Positions 1-7,740 are shown, counted from the first letter of the stretch. The stretch: DNA of 34,517 nucleotides from Bordetella parapertussis (GCA_945890735.1 CAMDCZ010000021.1:1-34517), one strand, 5' to 3'. A program made the numbers and translations. The notes: generated by a model not told the origin, from the sequence alone.

Positions 1-275
1 TGGTCATGGATCGGGGTCGATTGTCCAGGCCCCCAAACAAAACTCACGACCGAAAAACGGTCTTGAGGATCTGCGTAAAGCAGGTATTGCTGGTAGTGCT
101 GGGGATGTGGCTGCGCGCAGTCAGGATGCAACCAATCATCATTGTGCAACAGGGGGTACATCGCATGCTTGACTTGCTCCATCAAGCTTTTCTCATTCGA
201 TTCAGCTTCGACCAGGCGGGTCAGGTCTGCCAAAAATTGGTGAAGCCTAGCGGTAGAAGGTGGTGCAGCGTGCAT
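1..275 (-). CDS. Cysteine/3-mercaptopropionate dioxygenase-type protein, 3' part outside window
   Basis: An open frame runs leftward from an ATG at 275-273 to the window edge (91 codons plus two bases), so only the N-terminal part is present. Near the edge it reads FSVVSFVWGPG followed by a STPIHD segment, the first His-x-His metal-binding motif of the cupin fold in the cysteine dioxygenase family (CDO_I); the second His lies on the boundary. Known members bind Fe(II) through three His and oxidise thiols such as cysteine or 3-mercaptopropionate to sulfinic acids in the cytoplasm. Which substrate this one uses cannot be told from the fragment. It diverges from aroE, with about 100 bases between the two start codons. 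A plus-strand open frame over the same bases (6-290) has no recognisable features and is a shadow. The family call is fairly sure. Confidence 0.72.
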   Translation of the reverse strand, partial: MHAAPPSTARLHQFLADLTRLVEAESNEKSLMEQVKHAMYPLLHNDDWLHPDCAQPHPQHYQQYLLYADPQDRFSVVSFVWGPGQSTPIHD

Positions 276-376
276 CTTTGGGCAAGGTGAAAAGACTGCC
301 GTCATTGTTTCACAGGACCAGGGCTGGAAAACCCGGCGTTGGCCTGCACCCTGCAACAAGCCGGGCTGAAGAAGCT

Positions 377-1240
377 ATGCTTGTAACCCAAATGAACACC
401 ACTAACCACCCACCCTTTGTGTTGGCCGGCGTCATGGGCTGGCCCATTTCGCATTCCCGCTCGCCCTTGATCCATGCCCATTGGTTGGATCAGCTGGGGC
501 TGCGTGGTGCCTACCTGCCATTGCCCGTCAACCCAGCTCGCTTGTCCGAGGCGCTGACAGGCTTGTCTGCGCTGGGTTTTGCAGGTTGCAATCTAACCCT
601 GCCGCACAAAGTACAGGCACTGGCATGCATCACCCAGCTCGATGAAGTGTCGCGGCAAATTGGCGCGGTCAACACCCTGGTGGTGCAAGCCGATGGCAGC
701 TTGCGCGGTACCAACACAGATGCCTTTGGCTATATGCAAAGCCTCAAAGAAGCCCAGCCCCAATGGCAAGCCCGTTCGGGACCAGCCGTGGTGCTCGGGG
801 CGGGTGGTGCAGCCAGGGCTGTGGTCTGGGCTTTGGCGGACGCTGGCGTGACCGAGGTCCGTTTGCTCAACCGCAGCCTTGACAAAGCGCAAGCCATGGC
901 CAATGAATGGGGTGCACCTGTCAAGGCCCTGCCCTGGTCGGACAGACACGCTGCTTTGTCTGACGCTTCCCTGCTGGTCAACACCACCACACAGGGTATG
1001 CAAGGTCAGGATGCTTTGGATATCGTGCTTGACGCCCTGCCGCTGCATGCGGTGGTGTCTGACATTGTTTACACGCCGTTACAAACCGATTTGCTGCTAA
1101 GGGCGCAAAACCGCGGCAACCCGACCGTGGGTGGTTTGGGCATGCTGTTGCACCAAGCCCGCCCGGGGTTTGCAGCATGGTTTGGCACCATGCCTGAGGT
1201 CACACCCGCTTTGTGGCGCGCTGTGTTGGCTTCTTTTTGA
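377..1240 (+). CDS. aroE: Shikimate dehydrogenase (NADP+)
   Basis: Reversibly reduces 3-dehydroshikimate to shikimate with NADPH, a step of aromatic amino acid biosynthesis in the cytoplasm. Counting from the ATG at 377 (287 residues, normal for AroE), the substrate-binding SHSRSP is at 25-30, NLTLPHK with the catalytic Lys at about 78, GAVNT near 96-100, GTNTDAFG with the catalytic Asp at about 115, the NADP-binding GAGGAA at 141-146, VNTTTQGM further on, and the C-terminal VGGLGML. The open frame extends upstream to 260, but the family sequence begins only around the GVMGWPISHSRSP stretch, so ATG 377 or ATG 392 is the likely start; neither has a strong ribosome site. The gene converges with soxA, leaving one base between the stop codons and no room for a separate terminator. 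The call is certain, the exact start is not. Confidence 0.95.
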   Translation: MLVTQMNTTNHPPFVLAGVMGWPISHSRSPLIHAHWLDQLGLRGAYLPLPVNPARLSEALTGLSALGFAGCNLTLPHKVQALACITQLDEVSRQIGAVNTLVVQADGSLRGTNTDAFGYMQSLKEAQPQWQARSGPAVVLGAGGAARAVVWALADAGVTEVRLLNRSLDKAQAMANEWGAPVKALPWSDRHAALSDASLLVNTTTQGMQGQDALDIVLDALPLHAVVSDIVYTPLQTDLLLRAQNRGNPTVGGLGMLLHQARPGFAAWFGTMPEVTPALWRAVLASF

Positions 1241-1241
1241 G

Positions 1242-2057
1242 TTATTTGCGCACGGCAGGTACTTCGATCGGCAGACCTTCAGCCCGCCATTTCAAATACA
1301 GCTCGATGTTGCGCATGTCCACATGGCCCCAGGCTGGCAATTCGGCGCGAACGCTGGCATAGCAAAAGCGCAGTCGCCGCTCCAATGAAGCCAGGTATTG
1401 CCAGTCAAGCCGGTAAATGGGGTAGCCATTGGGCTGACCTTGACTCAGCTTGTCATTGAAAAGGCGTCGACCGTATTGCTGGTCATGGCATTGGGTGCAA
1501 GACAGGTTGAGTTGACCTTGACGCGCGAAGTACAGTTTTTCTCCAGCGAGGAAATGTTTTTTTGCCGCACCTTCAATGTTGACTTTGATCGGCATGCCTT
1601 TCGAGGCTGTGTTGACATGCAGGGTCATGGCCAATAACTCATCAGACTCCAAAGCCCAGGGCGGGGCCTTTTGATTTTTCTGACGACACTGCCTGATGCG
1701 ATCTTCCAGGTTGAAGAGCTTGCCCGTGGCTTTGTCAATGGCGGGATAGCGGGTCGACGCGCCCTTCATGCTGTCGGTGACTTCGCCGTGGCAAGAGGCG
1801 CAGCTTTTGTTGCTGCTGCCGGCTGCTTTGTTCCATAACTGAGCGCCTTTGTCGATGCCGTGTGCGCTCAGGCTGGAAAAGTCGTCATCGAGCTGAAGAC
1901 CACGAACCTCTTGACTGGAAAAGGCCAAACCTGACTGCAGCTCGTTGAGCGGGATTTGACGCTGCTGTGCCCATGGGGTGCTGTGCAGGCCTGACAGCAT
2001 CAACCCCAGTACCAGAAGCGGTCCGCAGGCGGCGAGCTTGTGGCGCAAGCGGTTCAT
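1242..2057 (-). CDS. soxA: SoxA, dihaem c-type cytochrome of the thiosulfate oxidation system
   Basis: SoxA pairs with SoxX as SoxAX, which joins thiosulfate oxidatively to the carrier protein SoxYZ in the periplasm. The 271 residues begin with a signal peptide (positively charged start, hydrophobic core at about 12-30, cleavage likely near PWA-QQ). Two haem c motifs are visible, CASCH at 86-90 and CTQCH at 187-191, so it belongs to the two-haem type. The SLERRLRFC stretch carries Cys232, at the place of the cysteine that ligates the active-site haem in SoxA and is modified to a persulfide, followed by the family-typical SVRAE. It is the last gene of the soxXYZA run; its ATG overlaps the soxZ stop as ATGA. 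No soxB follows, although soxB often comes next in other bacteria. Confidence 0.95.
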   Translation of the reverse strand: MNRLRHKLAACGPLLVLGLMLSGLHSTPWAQQRQIPLNELQSGLAFSSQEVRGLQLDDDFSSLSAHGIDKGAQLWNKAAGSSNKSCASCHGEVTDSMKGASTRYPAIDKATGKLFNLEDRIRQCRQKNQKAPPWALESDELLAMTLHVNTASKGMPIKVNIEGAAKKHFLAGEKLYFARQGQLNLSCTQCHDQQYGRRLFNDKLSQGQPNGYPIYRLDWQYLASLERRLRFCYASVRAELPAWGHVDMRNIELYLKWRAEGLPIEVPAVRK

Positions 2058-2404
2058 GGTTTGGGCGCACTCGAACTGTTGGCGAGCAAGACGGTCAGGG
2101 GGTGTCGCAACTCACCGATGTTGGCCTTGTCGTCAACCCAACGGAAATACAGCTCGCCGGACTTAACCGCGCGCAAGTAGAACTCAAACAGGGGGTTGGC
2201 TGCCATGCCGGTGGTGGGCTCAGCGCGAAAGACTTCTTGGTTGTGCAAGGTGCAACTCAGGTGTCGAATCACATTGCGCTTGATCAAGGCATGGTTGATG
2301 TCACGTAAAAACCCGCTGTCCATCGGATGGTTGATCAGCAGGCGAACCTTGAACACATCGCCTTCGAGGATGCGGGGAGGCAGTTGAATGCGTGCGTTGC
2401 TCAT
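2054..2404 (-). CDS. soxZ: SoxZ, subunit of the SoxYZ sulfur carrier
   Basis: A 116-residue protein with the immunoglobulin-like beta-sandwich pattern of SoxZ: RIQLPP near the start, GDVFKVRLLINHPMDSGF at about 15-32, and the conserved FRAEPTTGMAANPLFEFYL region. SoxZ forms a heterodimer with SoxY and offers the platform on which SoxY carries sulfur intermediates between SoxAX, SoxB and SoxCD. It has no signal peptide of its own, as usual, since it is exported as a complex with the Tat substrate SoxY. Both ends are translationally coupled: its ATG overlaps the soxY stop and its stop overlaps the soxA start (ATGA in each case). Confident call. Confidence 0.93.
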   Translation of the reverse strand: MSNARIQLPPRILEGDVFKVRLLINHPMDSGFLRDINHALIKRNVIRHLSCTLHNQEVFRAEPTTGMAANPLFEFYLRAVKSGELYFRWVDDKANIGELRHPLTVLLANSSSAPKP

Positions 2405-2895
2405 CCGTTGTCCAAACAGGCGGCTTCAGTGACCACCACTTCTTGGGTTTGGTAAATGAAGTTGCCGTCCGACAGGCGGGCCAAGGCCACCACCATTTGA
2501 CTGCCGGACAAGCGAACACGTGTATTGATTTCGGCGCGCCCATTCCAGGGGCCCAGCACAAACATGCACATCAAGGGAACGGGGTTGCGTTGTGAAATCA
2601 AGTAGATGTGGGAAACATGCGAAGCCTCCGTCATGGGGCTGTCGACTTTGAGTTGCAGGGGCACCAAATGGCCATTGTCAGCCAAAGCGGGCAGCGACAA
2701 GTTCACCCCCTCGTTTTTCAGGGTTTGGAACTGCACAAAAGGTTGAACCATTTCATCGAATGTGCGCAACCGAGAATCTGCCAAACCACTGAGGGTCAGC
2801 TTATCGACTTGGGCAAAAGCGGAGCCATTGGCCAGCATGCTGGCACCCAGCGAGGCTTGGGTGCAGGAGGTTAAAAATCGGCGTCGAGAAAACAT
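2401..2895 (-). CDS. soxY: SoxY, sulfur carrier subunit with an atypical C-terminus
   Basis: SoxY carries thiosulfate-derived sulfur on a cysteine near its C-terminus. The 164 residues begin with a twin-arginine signal (SRRRFLTSC) and a hydrophobic stretch ending near AFAQ, consistent with Tat export together with SoxZ. The body fits SoxY in length and in its position between soxX and soxZ. The unusual part is the end: instead of the canonical flexible GGCGG the protein finishes TEAACLDNG. The cysteine is present five residues from the end, but the flanking glycines are replaced by Ala-Ala before and Leu-Asp after. The reading frame here is confirmed by the clean ATGA overlap with soxZ, so this does not look like a frameshift. 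The assignment is sure from context and fold; full carrier activity is less sure. Confidence 0.88.
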   Translation of the reverse strand: MFSRRRFLTSCTQASLGASMLANGSAFAQVDKLTLSGLADSRLRTFDEMVQPFVQFQTLKNEGVNLSLPALADNGHLVPLQLKVDSPMTEASHVSHIYLISQRNPVPLMCMFVLGPWNGRAEINTRVRLSGSQMVVALARLSDGNFIYQTQEVVVTEAACLDNG

Positions 2896-2906
2896 AGGTC
2901 AAGGTG

Positions 2907-3311
2907 TCACTGTGAGGGTGGCTGCAAGAGGTAAGCCATGATGTCTTCCAAGCCTTGCTCGGTCAAAATGGTTTTGCCCCTGAAAGCTTTGGCCACATTG
3001 TGCAATCCTTTCGAGCTGAAATAGGCTGGCATGATGGTTTGCGGGTTTAACAATCGAGGATCAGCGATCCGCTGGCGCAGGGCCTCGGGCGACATGCGCT
3101 GTCCAACCCCGACCAAGCTGGGCCCAATGTCACCGCCATCTTGGAGGCCCGACACCACATGGCAAAGCACACAGCCAGTTTCTTGTCGGTTGAGCAAAAG
3201 TTTGCGGCCGCGCTGTGCATCGGCGGTCGCCGTTGACGCGTTCGCTGGCAGGCCATCTGCGGCATGGGCCAAAGAGGCCAGACACAACATCAAGGCGAAC
3301 ACTTTTTTCAT
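2907..3311 (-). CDS. soxX: SoxX, monohaem c-type cytochrome
   Basis: Partner of SoxA in the periplasmic SoxAX complex, accepting electrons from thiosulfate coupling and passing them to other cytochromes. The 134-residue product starts with a clear signal peptide (MKK, then a hydrophobic run, cleavage after AHA at 17). One haem motif, CVLCH, lies at 47-51, followed by the family segment GDIGPSLVGVG and by TIMPAY, where Met94 is the probable second iron ligand. The end, GLEDIMAYLL, is typical of small class I cytochromes. It lies 10 bases after the esterase gene and 11 bases before soxY on the same strand, so it appears to be transcribed as part of the longer operon starting near 5551. Confidence 0.93.
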   Translation of the reverse strand: MKKVFALMLCLASLAHAADGLPANASTATADAQRGRKLLLNRQETGCVLCHVVSGLQDGGDIGPSLVGVGQRMSPEALRQRIADPRLLNPQTIMPAYFSSKGLHNVAKAFRGKTILTEQGLEDIMAYLLQPPSQ

Positions 3312-3321
3312 GCCGTCACCG

Positions 3322-4245
3322 TTATTTCAAATAGCGTCGAAGAGCTTGGCCACACATGGCCACCGCATTGTCTGCTTCACGCATGATTCGCCCCATGGTG
3401 ATGAAACCATGGATTTGCCGCTCAAAACACACATACTCTGTGACGCCCCCGGCAGCAGCCAAGGCGTCGGCATACATGAGTCCTTCGTCACGCAGCGGGT
3501 CAAAGCCAGCGGTCAGGACCAATGCCGGTGGCAACTGGGCATGCGACTGTGCTTTCAGGGGAGATGCCCGCCAATCATCCCGGTCTGTCGACGAAGGCAT
3601 GTAATGGTCCATGAACCAGTGCATGGCTTTGGCCGTCAGCATATAGCCTTCACCATTGGCGTGGTAGCTGGGTGTGTCTGGATACATCCAAGTGGCAGGG
3701 TAGATCAACAATTGAAATGCAGGGGCTTGCGCACTGTCTCGTGAGCCCAAACAAACCGCGGCAGCCAAATTACCACCTGCGCTGTCGCCACCGACGGCAA
3801 CCCGTTCAGGGTCAACATGCAGGCGTTTGGCGTTGTCCACCACCCAGTGGAAACCTTCCAAGGCATCGTTGTAGGCGCAGGGAAAAGGGTGTTCAGGCGC
3901 CAGTCTGTAATCGACAGAAAAAACCGCACAACCACTGGCCTCGCACAACTGACGGCACACCACGTCATGGGTTTCAATGCTGCCAATCACCCAACCCCCT
4001 CCGTGGTAGTAAACCAAGGCCGGCAACACTTGATCGGCAGAGGCGCCCATGGGCCGGTATTCGCGCACGGTGCCAAAGGTCAAGGCATGGTCGTGGCAAA
4101 GCGAAGTCGGCAAGGGCTCTGGTTGGGTCAAGGCCTTGCGAACCAGGTAAAACTCACGCGCTTCTTCGTGAGTTTGGTCATTCACAGCGGGAATACCGCG
4201 GTCCTTTAGCAGTTGCAAAAAAACCTTGGCTTGGGGGTCGAGCAT
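3322..4245 (-). CDS. Alpha/beta hydrolase, hormone-sensitive-lipase-type esterase
   Basis: A cytoplasmic carboxylesterase of the HSL (family IV) type. From the ATG at 4245 (307 residues) the oxyanion-hole motif HGGGW is at 81-85, the nucleophile motif GDSAGG at 153-158 with Ser155, the catalytic Asp at about 249 in GFDPLRDEG, and the catalytic His at about 279 in QIHGF; the whole triad is present. The frame opens four codons earlier at a TTG (4257), but ATG with the family-like beginning MLDPQAKVFL is preferred. The natural substrate cannot be deduced; relatives act on short- to medium-chain esters. It sits 10 bases upstream of soxX and shortly downstream of the PF10118-type gene, apparently in the same transcript, though no functional link with sulfur oxidation is known to me. 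Confidence 0.85.
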   Translation of the reverse strand: MLDPQAKVFLQLLKDRGIPAVNDQTHEEAREFYLVRKALTQPEPLPTSLCHDHALTFGTVREYRPMGASADQVLPALVYYHGGGWVIGSIETHDVVCRQLCEASGCAVFSVDYRLAPEHPFPCAYNDALEGFHWVVDNAKRLHVDPERVAVGGDSAGGNLAAAVCLGSRDSAQAPAFQLLIYPATWMYPDTPSYHANGEGYMLTAKAMHWFMDHYMPSSTDRDDWRASPLKAQSHAQLPPALVLTAGFDPLRDEGLMYADALAAAGGVTEYVCFERQIHGFITMGRIMREADNAVAMCGQALRRYLK

Positions 4246-4275
4246 GGCAGTTTCCAATGAGGGCAGCGGTCAGGT

Positions 4276-5097
4276 TCAGGTCGAATGCCCGACCGCTACA
4301 AAGGCACTTTGATGTGTTTGAAGCCATTGTTTGGACAGGCTGTCGTCGTCTTGGCTGGGGTGAAAGTCTGCATCGAAATAGCGACGCCACATGGCAAAAG
4401 AAGAAGTCAACAGCCCTTGCTTGGTGAATAAAAAATGCCAGGCACCGCGCCAGGTTGAGTATTTGAACAAACTGCCCTCATGCCACAGGTTGTTGACGGT
4501 TTGTCTGAGCAGGTCAGTCAACAGGAAAAAACTGACAAAGCGCATCGCGTTCAAGCGCCATGCTTGGTTGCCACCCAAAGACAGGTAGATATTGAAAGCG
4601 GTATTTCGGTGTTCCGATTCTTCGCTGGCATGCCAGAGCCACATGGTGCGCAGCCTGGGCTCCACGTTGTCCAGCAACTGCGGGTGGGACAACAGCCAGT
4701 GGGCAAGGGTGGCGGTGAAGTGCTCTGTGGCAGCCGTGGCAGCCACGGCTTGTCGCACATCCAATTGCTCGACCTTGGCAATGCGCTTCAAGGCTCTGGG
4801 GGCCCAATGGTTGACCAGCCCTTGGGCTTGCAGATGTTGGTTAAAGAGCTGGTGGATGCGCCGGTGGGTGGCCTCTTGGCCAATGAAACCTTGGATCTCT
4901 TGTGCATACTGGGCCTGTACTTCCGGTGGAAGTTGTTTCATCCCTCTGCGCAGTGAGTCAATGAAGAACTGTTCTCCAACCGGAAAGCTCATGGACAAGG
5001 CATTCATGAAGGCAGCAACAAAAGCATCCCCGTGCCAGCGCACAGGCACCGGGGTTTCGAGGTCAATCAGCAGTTGGCGAACAATCAGTTGGCTCAT
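4276..5097 (-). CDS. Predicted metal-dependent hydrolase (PF10118/COG3687 type)
   Basis: A 273-residue helical protein matching the COG3687 pattern: RWHGDAFVAAFMNALS near the start, then FPVGEQFFI with Glu42, a GQEATHRRIH helix with Glu75 and His78, TEHFTA with Glu125 and His126, and WHASEESEH at about 155-163. These spaced Glu/ExxH motifs resemble ferritin-like diiron-binding helices, so a diiron oxygenase or hydrolase role is plausible; the family has been named a metal-dependent hydrolase without firm biochemistry that I know of. A hydrophobic helix (FVSFFLLTDLL) near 188-198 may associate with membrane. It follows the secreted unknown gene by four bases and precedes the esterase; the three together could be a small lipid or ester metabolism unit placed in front of soxXYZA. 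Confidence 0.78.
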   Translation of the reverse strand: MSQLIVRQLLIDLETPVPVRWHGDAFVAAFMNALSMSFPVGEQFFIDSLRRGMKQLPPEVQAQYAQEIQGFIGQEATHRRIHQLFNQHLQAQGLVNHWAPRALKRIAKVEQLDVRQAVAATAATEHFTATLAHWLLSHPQLLDNVEPRLRTMWLWHASEESEHRNTAFNIYLSLGGNQAWRLNAMRFVSFFLLTDLLRQTVNNLWHEGSLFKYSTWRGAWHFLFTKQGLLTSSFAMWRRYFDADFHPSQDDDSLSKQWLQTHQSAFVAVGHST

Positions 5098-5101
5098 GGC
5101 A

Positions 5102-5551
5102 TCAATGAGGAGGGAGTTGACAAGGGCCGGTCACCAGCAACTTGAGGTCTTTGCCGTAACGGCGAACATCTTTCATGGCACTCACAAAAACAGGCTGACG
5201 CTTGATTTTGATCTCGGTTTCTTCTTTGCTTTGGATATGGCGTCGTTTGACCCAAATGCTGGTGTCAGAGGTGAGGTCTGTGCCTTCAAATTCGGGACTG
5301 ATCAAGGTGTTGACAAACATGTTGTAAAGCTTGGGCCCCTCCATTTTGATGTAAAGGTGATTGCCAATGGAGGAAATGTCAATGGTGACCGTGACCGGTT
5401 GGAGGACGATTTTCTCCATCTGCGGAAAGCTCCCCTGCACATCACAGGTCAGTGTGTAAGCCCAAGCATGGCTTGAACACATCAATGAACACGCCCACAC
5501 CCAGCTGCGGGCTCGTGCCATCAGCGAAGACCTGTTACGCAAAGACTGCAT
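5102..5551 (-). CDS. Secreted protein of unknown function
   Basis: I do not recognise this 149-residue protein. It starts with a basic region and a hydrophobic core (WVWACSLMCSSHAWA), likely cleaved after AWA at about residue 31, so the mature protein should be periplasmic. The mature part begins YTLTCDVQG and ends LLVTGPCQLPP, giving two cysteines that could form a disulfide joining the two ends. The middle is rich in beta-type residues, consistent with a small beta-sandwich. The start at 5551 is supported by an AAGGAA ribosome site just upstream; an internal ATG at 5518 would still leave a signal peptide. It is the first gene of the apparent operon that leads to soxA, with four bases to the next gene, and it diverges from the pentapeptide-repeat gene. 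Confidence 0.7.
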   Translation of the reverse strand: MQSLRNRSSLMARARSWVWACSLMCSSHAWAYTLTCDVQGSFPQMEKIVLQPVTVTIDISSIGNHLYIKMEGPKLYNMFVNTLISPEFEGTDLTSDTSIWVKRRHIQSKEETEIKIKRQPVFVSAMKDVRRYGKDLKLLVTGPCQLPPH

Positions 5552-5679
5552 GCTTTCCTTTCAACGGCTTCATCTTCTCATGTTTGGCCCTGGCAGACAG
5601 GCGCCAAGGAGAAAAACCGCCCCGTGTGAGTTGGGTATTATTCAGGCACTGATTTCCCCTCTCACCTAAGGATCTGACC

Positions 5680-6213
5680 GTGATTTTGAATCCCCAGCGT
5701 TCCCTTTTGCCTGCGGCATTTGCCGCCTTGTTTGTGTCGGTCTGGTGTGTGCCAGCCGTGGCATTCGATACCAATAAGTTGGAGGACTTCAAGACCACCA
5801 ACGTCTGCAAGTACTGCGACCTCACCGATGCTCCCTTGAGCGGCAGAGACATGCGGGGCGCGGATTTTCAAAATGCGAATCTCTCTGGCGCCGTCATGAC
5901 CAAAGCCAACATGGGCGAACGCCCCATGGAAAAGCGCACCCTGGTGACCAATTTTGAAGATGCCAATTTGCGCCGGGCGGATTTCACAGGCGCCAATTTG
6001 CACTTGGCCAACTTCAGCAACGCCTATTTGCGCGAGGCTAATTTGACTGGCGCTGATCTGAGCGACGCGGTGTTGTCCAAGGCCAATTTGAAAGGGGCGA
6101 TCCTGACGGGCGCCAACCTCAAGGGTGCCAAGCTGGACGACGCCAAGTTAGACGATGTCAAGTTTTGCAAAACCGTGATGCCTGATGGCGCGGTGAACGA
6201 CGCAGGTTGCTGA
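5680..6213 (+). CDS. Pentapeptide-repeat protein, exported
   Basis: A 177-residue protein with an N-terminal signal peptide (hydrophobic core about 9-28, cleavage near AVAF) followed by a Cys pair (CKYC) and about 15 tandem A(D/N)Lxx-type pentapeptides from residue 55 to 165, for example GADFQNANLSGA and ANLKGAILTGANLKGA. Such repeats fold into a right-handed square beta-helix; the role of exported members is mostly unknown. A register break with a short insert (GERPMEKRTLVTN) lies at about 78-92. The C-terminus has two more cysteines. The start is GTG at 5680, chosen because an AAGGA ribosome site lies 7 bases upstream; no ATG fits. The gene converges with the TerC-type gene, leaving three bases between stops. 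Family certain, function unknown. Confidence 0.88.
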   Translation: MILNPQRSLLPAAFAALFVSVWCVPAVAFDTNKLEDFKTTNVCKYCDLTDAPLSGRDMRGADFQNANLSGAVMTKANMGERPMEKRTLVTNFEDANLRRADFTGANLHLANFSNAYLREANLTGADLSDAVLSKANLKGAILTGANLKGAKLDDAKLDDVKFCKTVMPDGAVNDAGC

Positions 6214-6216
6214 GCA

Positions 6217-6969
6217 TCAGCTGTCATCGCCCGGTATCTGGGCTTGGCGCAATTGCACAGAGGATGTGCGCTTCTTTCTGAAGCGGATGTTGAGCAGCTC
6301 GACACTGAAGGCAAAGGCCATGCCGAAGTAGATGTAACCCTTGGGCACGTGGTGCCCAAACCCCTCTGCCACCAAAACCACGCCGACCACCACCAAAAAG
6401 CTCAAAGCCAGCATCTTGATCGGTGGGTGGGCGTCGACAAATTCGCCAATGCCTTTGGCAAACAACATCATCAAGGCAAGTGAAAGCACCACGGCTGTGA
6501 TCATGATGCGCACATCATCGACCATGCCAACCGCGGTGATGATCGAGTCGAGCGAAAACACCAGGTCAATCAGCATGATCTGCACGATGGTGGCCATCAG
6601 GTGGGCCTTTGCTTTCATGCCAGCTGTGGCTTCTTCCCCTTCCAAGGAATGGTGAATTTCACCGGTGCTTTTCCAGATCAAGAACAAACCCCCGAGCAAC
6701 AAAATCAGATCCCGCCCCGAGAAAGACTGGTCCATCACGGTGAACAAGGGTTCCACCAATCCGATGATGACTGACAGCAACAGCAATAAACCGATGCGCA
6801 TGAACATGGCCATGAACAGGCCGATGCGACGCGCCATCTCTTGTTGTTCTTTGGGCAACTTGCTGACCAAAATGGAGATGAAGATGATGTTGTCGATGCC
6901 CAGCACCAACTCCAACATTGTCAAAGTGATCAGGGCAACCCATACCTGGGGATCAGCTAAAAATTCCAT
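6217..6969 (-). CDS. TerC-family integral membrane protein
   Basis: A 250-residue membrane protein with about seven hydrophobic segments. It shows the two TerC hallmarks: LELVLGIDNIIF at about 18-29 and LIDLVFSLDSIITAVG near 134-149, each with an acidic residue inside a membrane helix, as expected for metal-ion handling. Characterised TerC relatives (Alx/MntR-regulated types) are linked with manganese export or with metal supply to exported enzymes; the subgroup here, short and without a C-terminal CBS or transporter-associated domain, is of uncertain substrate. Its stop lies three bases from the pentapeptide-repeat stop (convergent). A 63-base gap separates its ATG from the upstream PAP2 gene on the same strand. 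Confidence 0.88.
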   Translation of the reverse strand: MEFLADPQVWVALITLTMLELVLGIDNIIFISILVSKLPKEQQEMARRIGLFMAMFMRIGLLLLLSVIIGLVEPLFTVMDQSFSGRDLILLLGGLFLIWKSTGEIHHSLEGEEATAGMKAKAHLMATIVQIMLIDLVFSLDSIITAVGMVDDVRIMITAVVLSLALMMLFAKGIGEFVDAHPPIKMLALSFLVVVGVVLVAEGFGHHVPKGYIYFGMAFAFSVELLNIRFRKKRTSSVQLRQAQIPGDDS

Positions 6970-7032
6970 GTTTATCTGCGCTGGTTGGAGGTGAATGAAG
7001 GTGAATCAGTGGTCAGGTCAAAAGGGGGCCGA

Positions 7033-7740
7033 TCAACCGCTTGCTTGGTGTCGCCGCTGCCTGAGTTTTACCAGACGCCAGTGTAGCCAGCCAAAGCGCA
7101 TGGCCTGCGAGACCAACCACACCGTGAACCCCGCCAACACCACGTCGCTCAAAAAATGCCCACCCTGGGCAATGCGCATCAACCCGATGGCTGCGCCCAA
7201 GCCCAAGCTGAGACCCAACCATTGTTTGCGCCGAGACCACGGGGCCCACAGCCCCCAGGCCATGATGCTGAAAGCACCGGCGGCGTGGCCACTGACAAAC
7301 GAGCAATTGACATCGCAGTGTTGACTCACTTGCATCACGGGAACAAAAGGGAGGTCCCCTGCAAACGCATGAATTTGCTCTGGCCGCGGTCGACCCACAT
7401 GGTCTTTGAAAGCCCAGTCAACCACCAAACCAATGCCCACCAGCACCAACAACAGCCACGCCATGCATCGGCGCCTTTGGGCTCGGCTAAGGATGTTGGG
7501 CTGAAACCGCTGCCAGACCAAACCGATCACGCAACCGACAAACAACACCCGCCCCACCACTGGAAAGCCTTCATGGATGGCAATCACCCATGGCCAATGG
7601 GTGGCGGTAAAACGTTGCAAAACAGGGTCGAAAAACCAAGCGCTCACACGGATGTCTAACTGAGGCCACAGACTGAAAACAAGCAAGCTGCCCAGCAAGC
7701 CCAGCAAGCCTGCCGACAGTTCCAGGTGACGCGCCCTCAT
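7033..7740 (-). CDS. PAP2-superfamily membrane phosphatase (distal operon gene)
   Basis: A polytopic phosphatidic-acid-phosphatase type 2 protein with all three active-site motifs: KDHVGRPRP at about 112-120, CSFVSGHAAG with the acid/base His at 146-155, and RIAQGGHFLSD with the nucleophilic His at 189-199. Family members remove phosphate from lipid phosphates such as undecaprenyl pyrophosphate or lipid A on the outer face of the inner membrane. Start chosen at the ATG at 7740, which overlaps the stop of the GT39 gene (ATGA), giving 235 residues; the frame extends 8 codons further upstream but then overlaps needlessly. As last gene of a lipid-linked sugar transfer operon it may recycle the lipid phosphate or trim lipid A; this is inference. 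Confidence 0.88.
   Translation of the reverse strand: MRARHLELSAGLLGLLGSLLVFSLWPQLDIRVSAWFFDPVLQRFTATHWPWVIAIHEGFPVVGRVLFVGCVIGLVWQRFQPNILSRAQRRRCMAWLLLVLVGIGLVVDWAFKDHVGRPRPEQIHAFAGDLPFVPVMQVSQHCDVNCSFVSGHAAGAFSIMAWGLWAPWSRRKQWLGLSLGLGAAIGLMRIAQGGHFLSDVVLAGFTVWLVSQAMRFGWLHWRLVKLRQRRHQASG

Noticed and set aside
6..290. Plus-strand frame of 94 codons at the left edge
   Set aside because: It overlaps the minus-strand dioxygenase frame, which has clear family motifs; the plus frame has none.
2401..2410. Frameshift as explanation of the unusual SoxY end
   Set aside because: The stop overlaps the soxZ start in the same ATGA form used elsewhere in the operon and the cysteine is at the expected distance from the end.
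3031..3744. Plus-strand frames of more than 200 codons opposite the sox/esterase genes
   Set aside because: They are antisense to genes with complete catalytic motifs, and their translations are rich in Arg/Pro/His as expected for shadow frames in GC-rich DNA.
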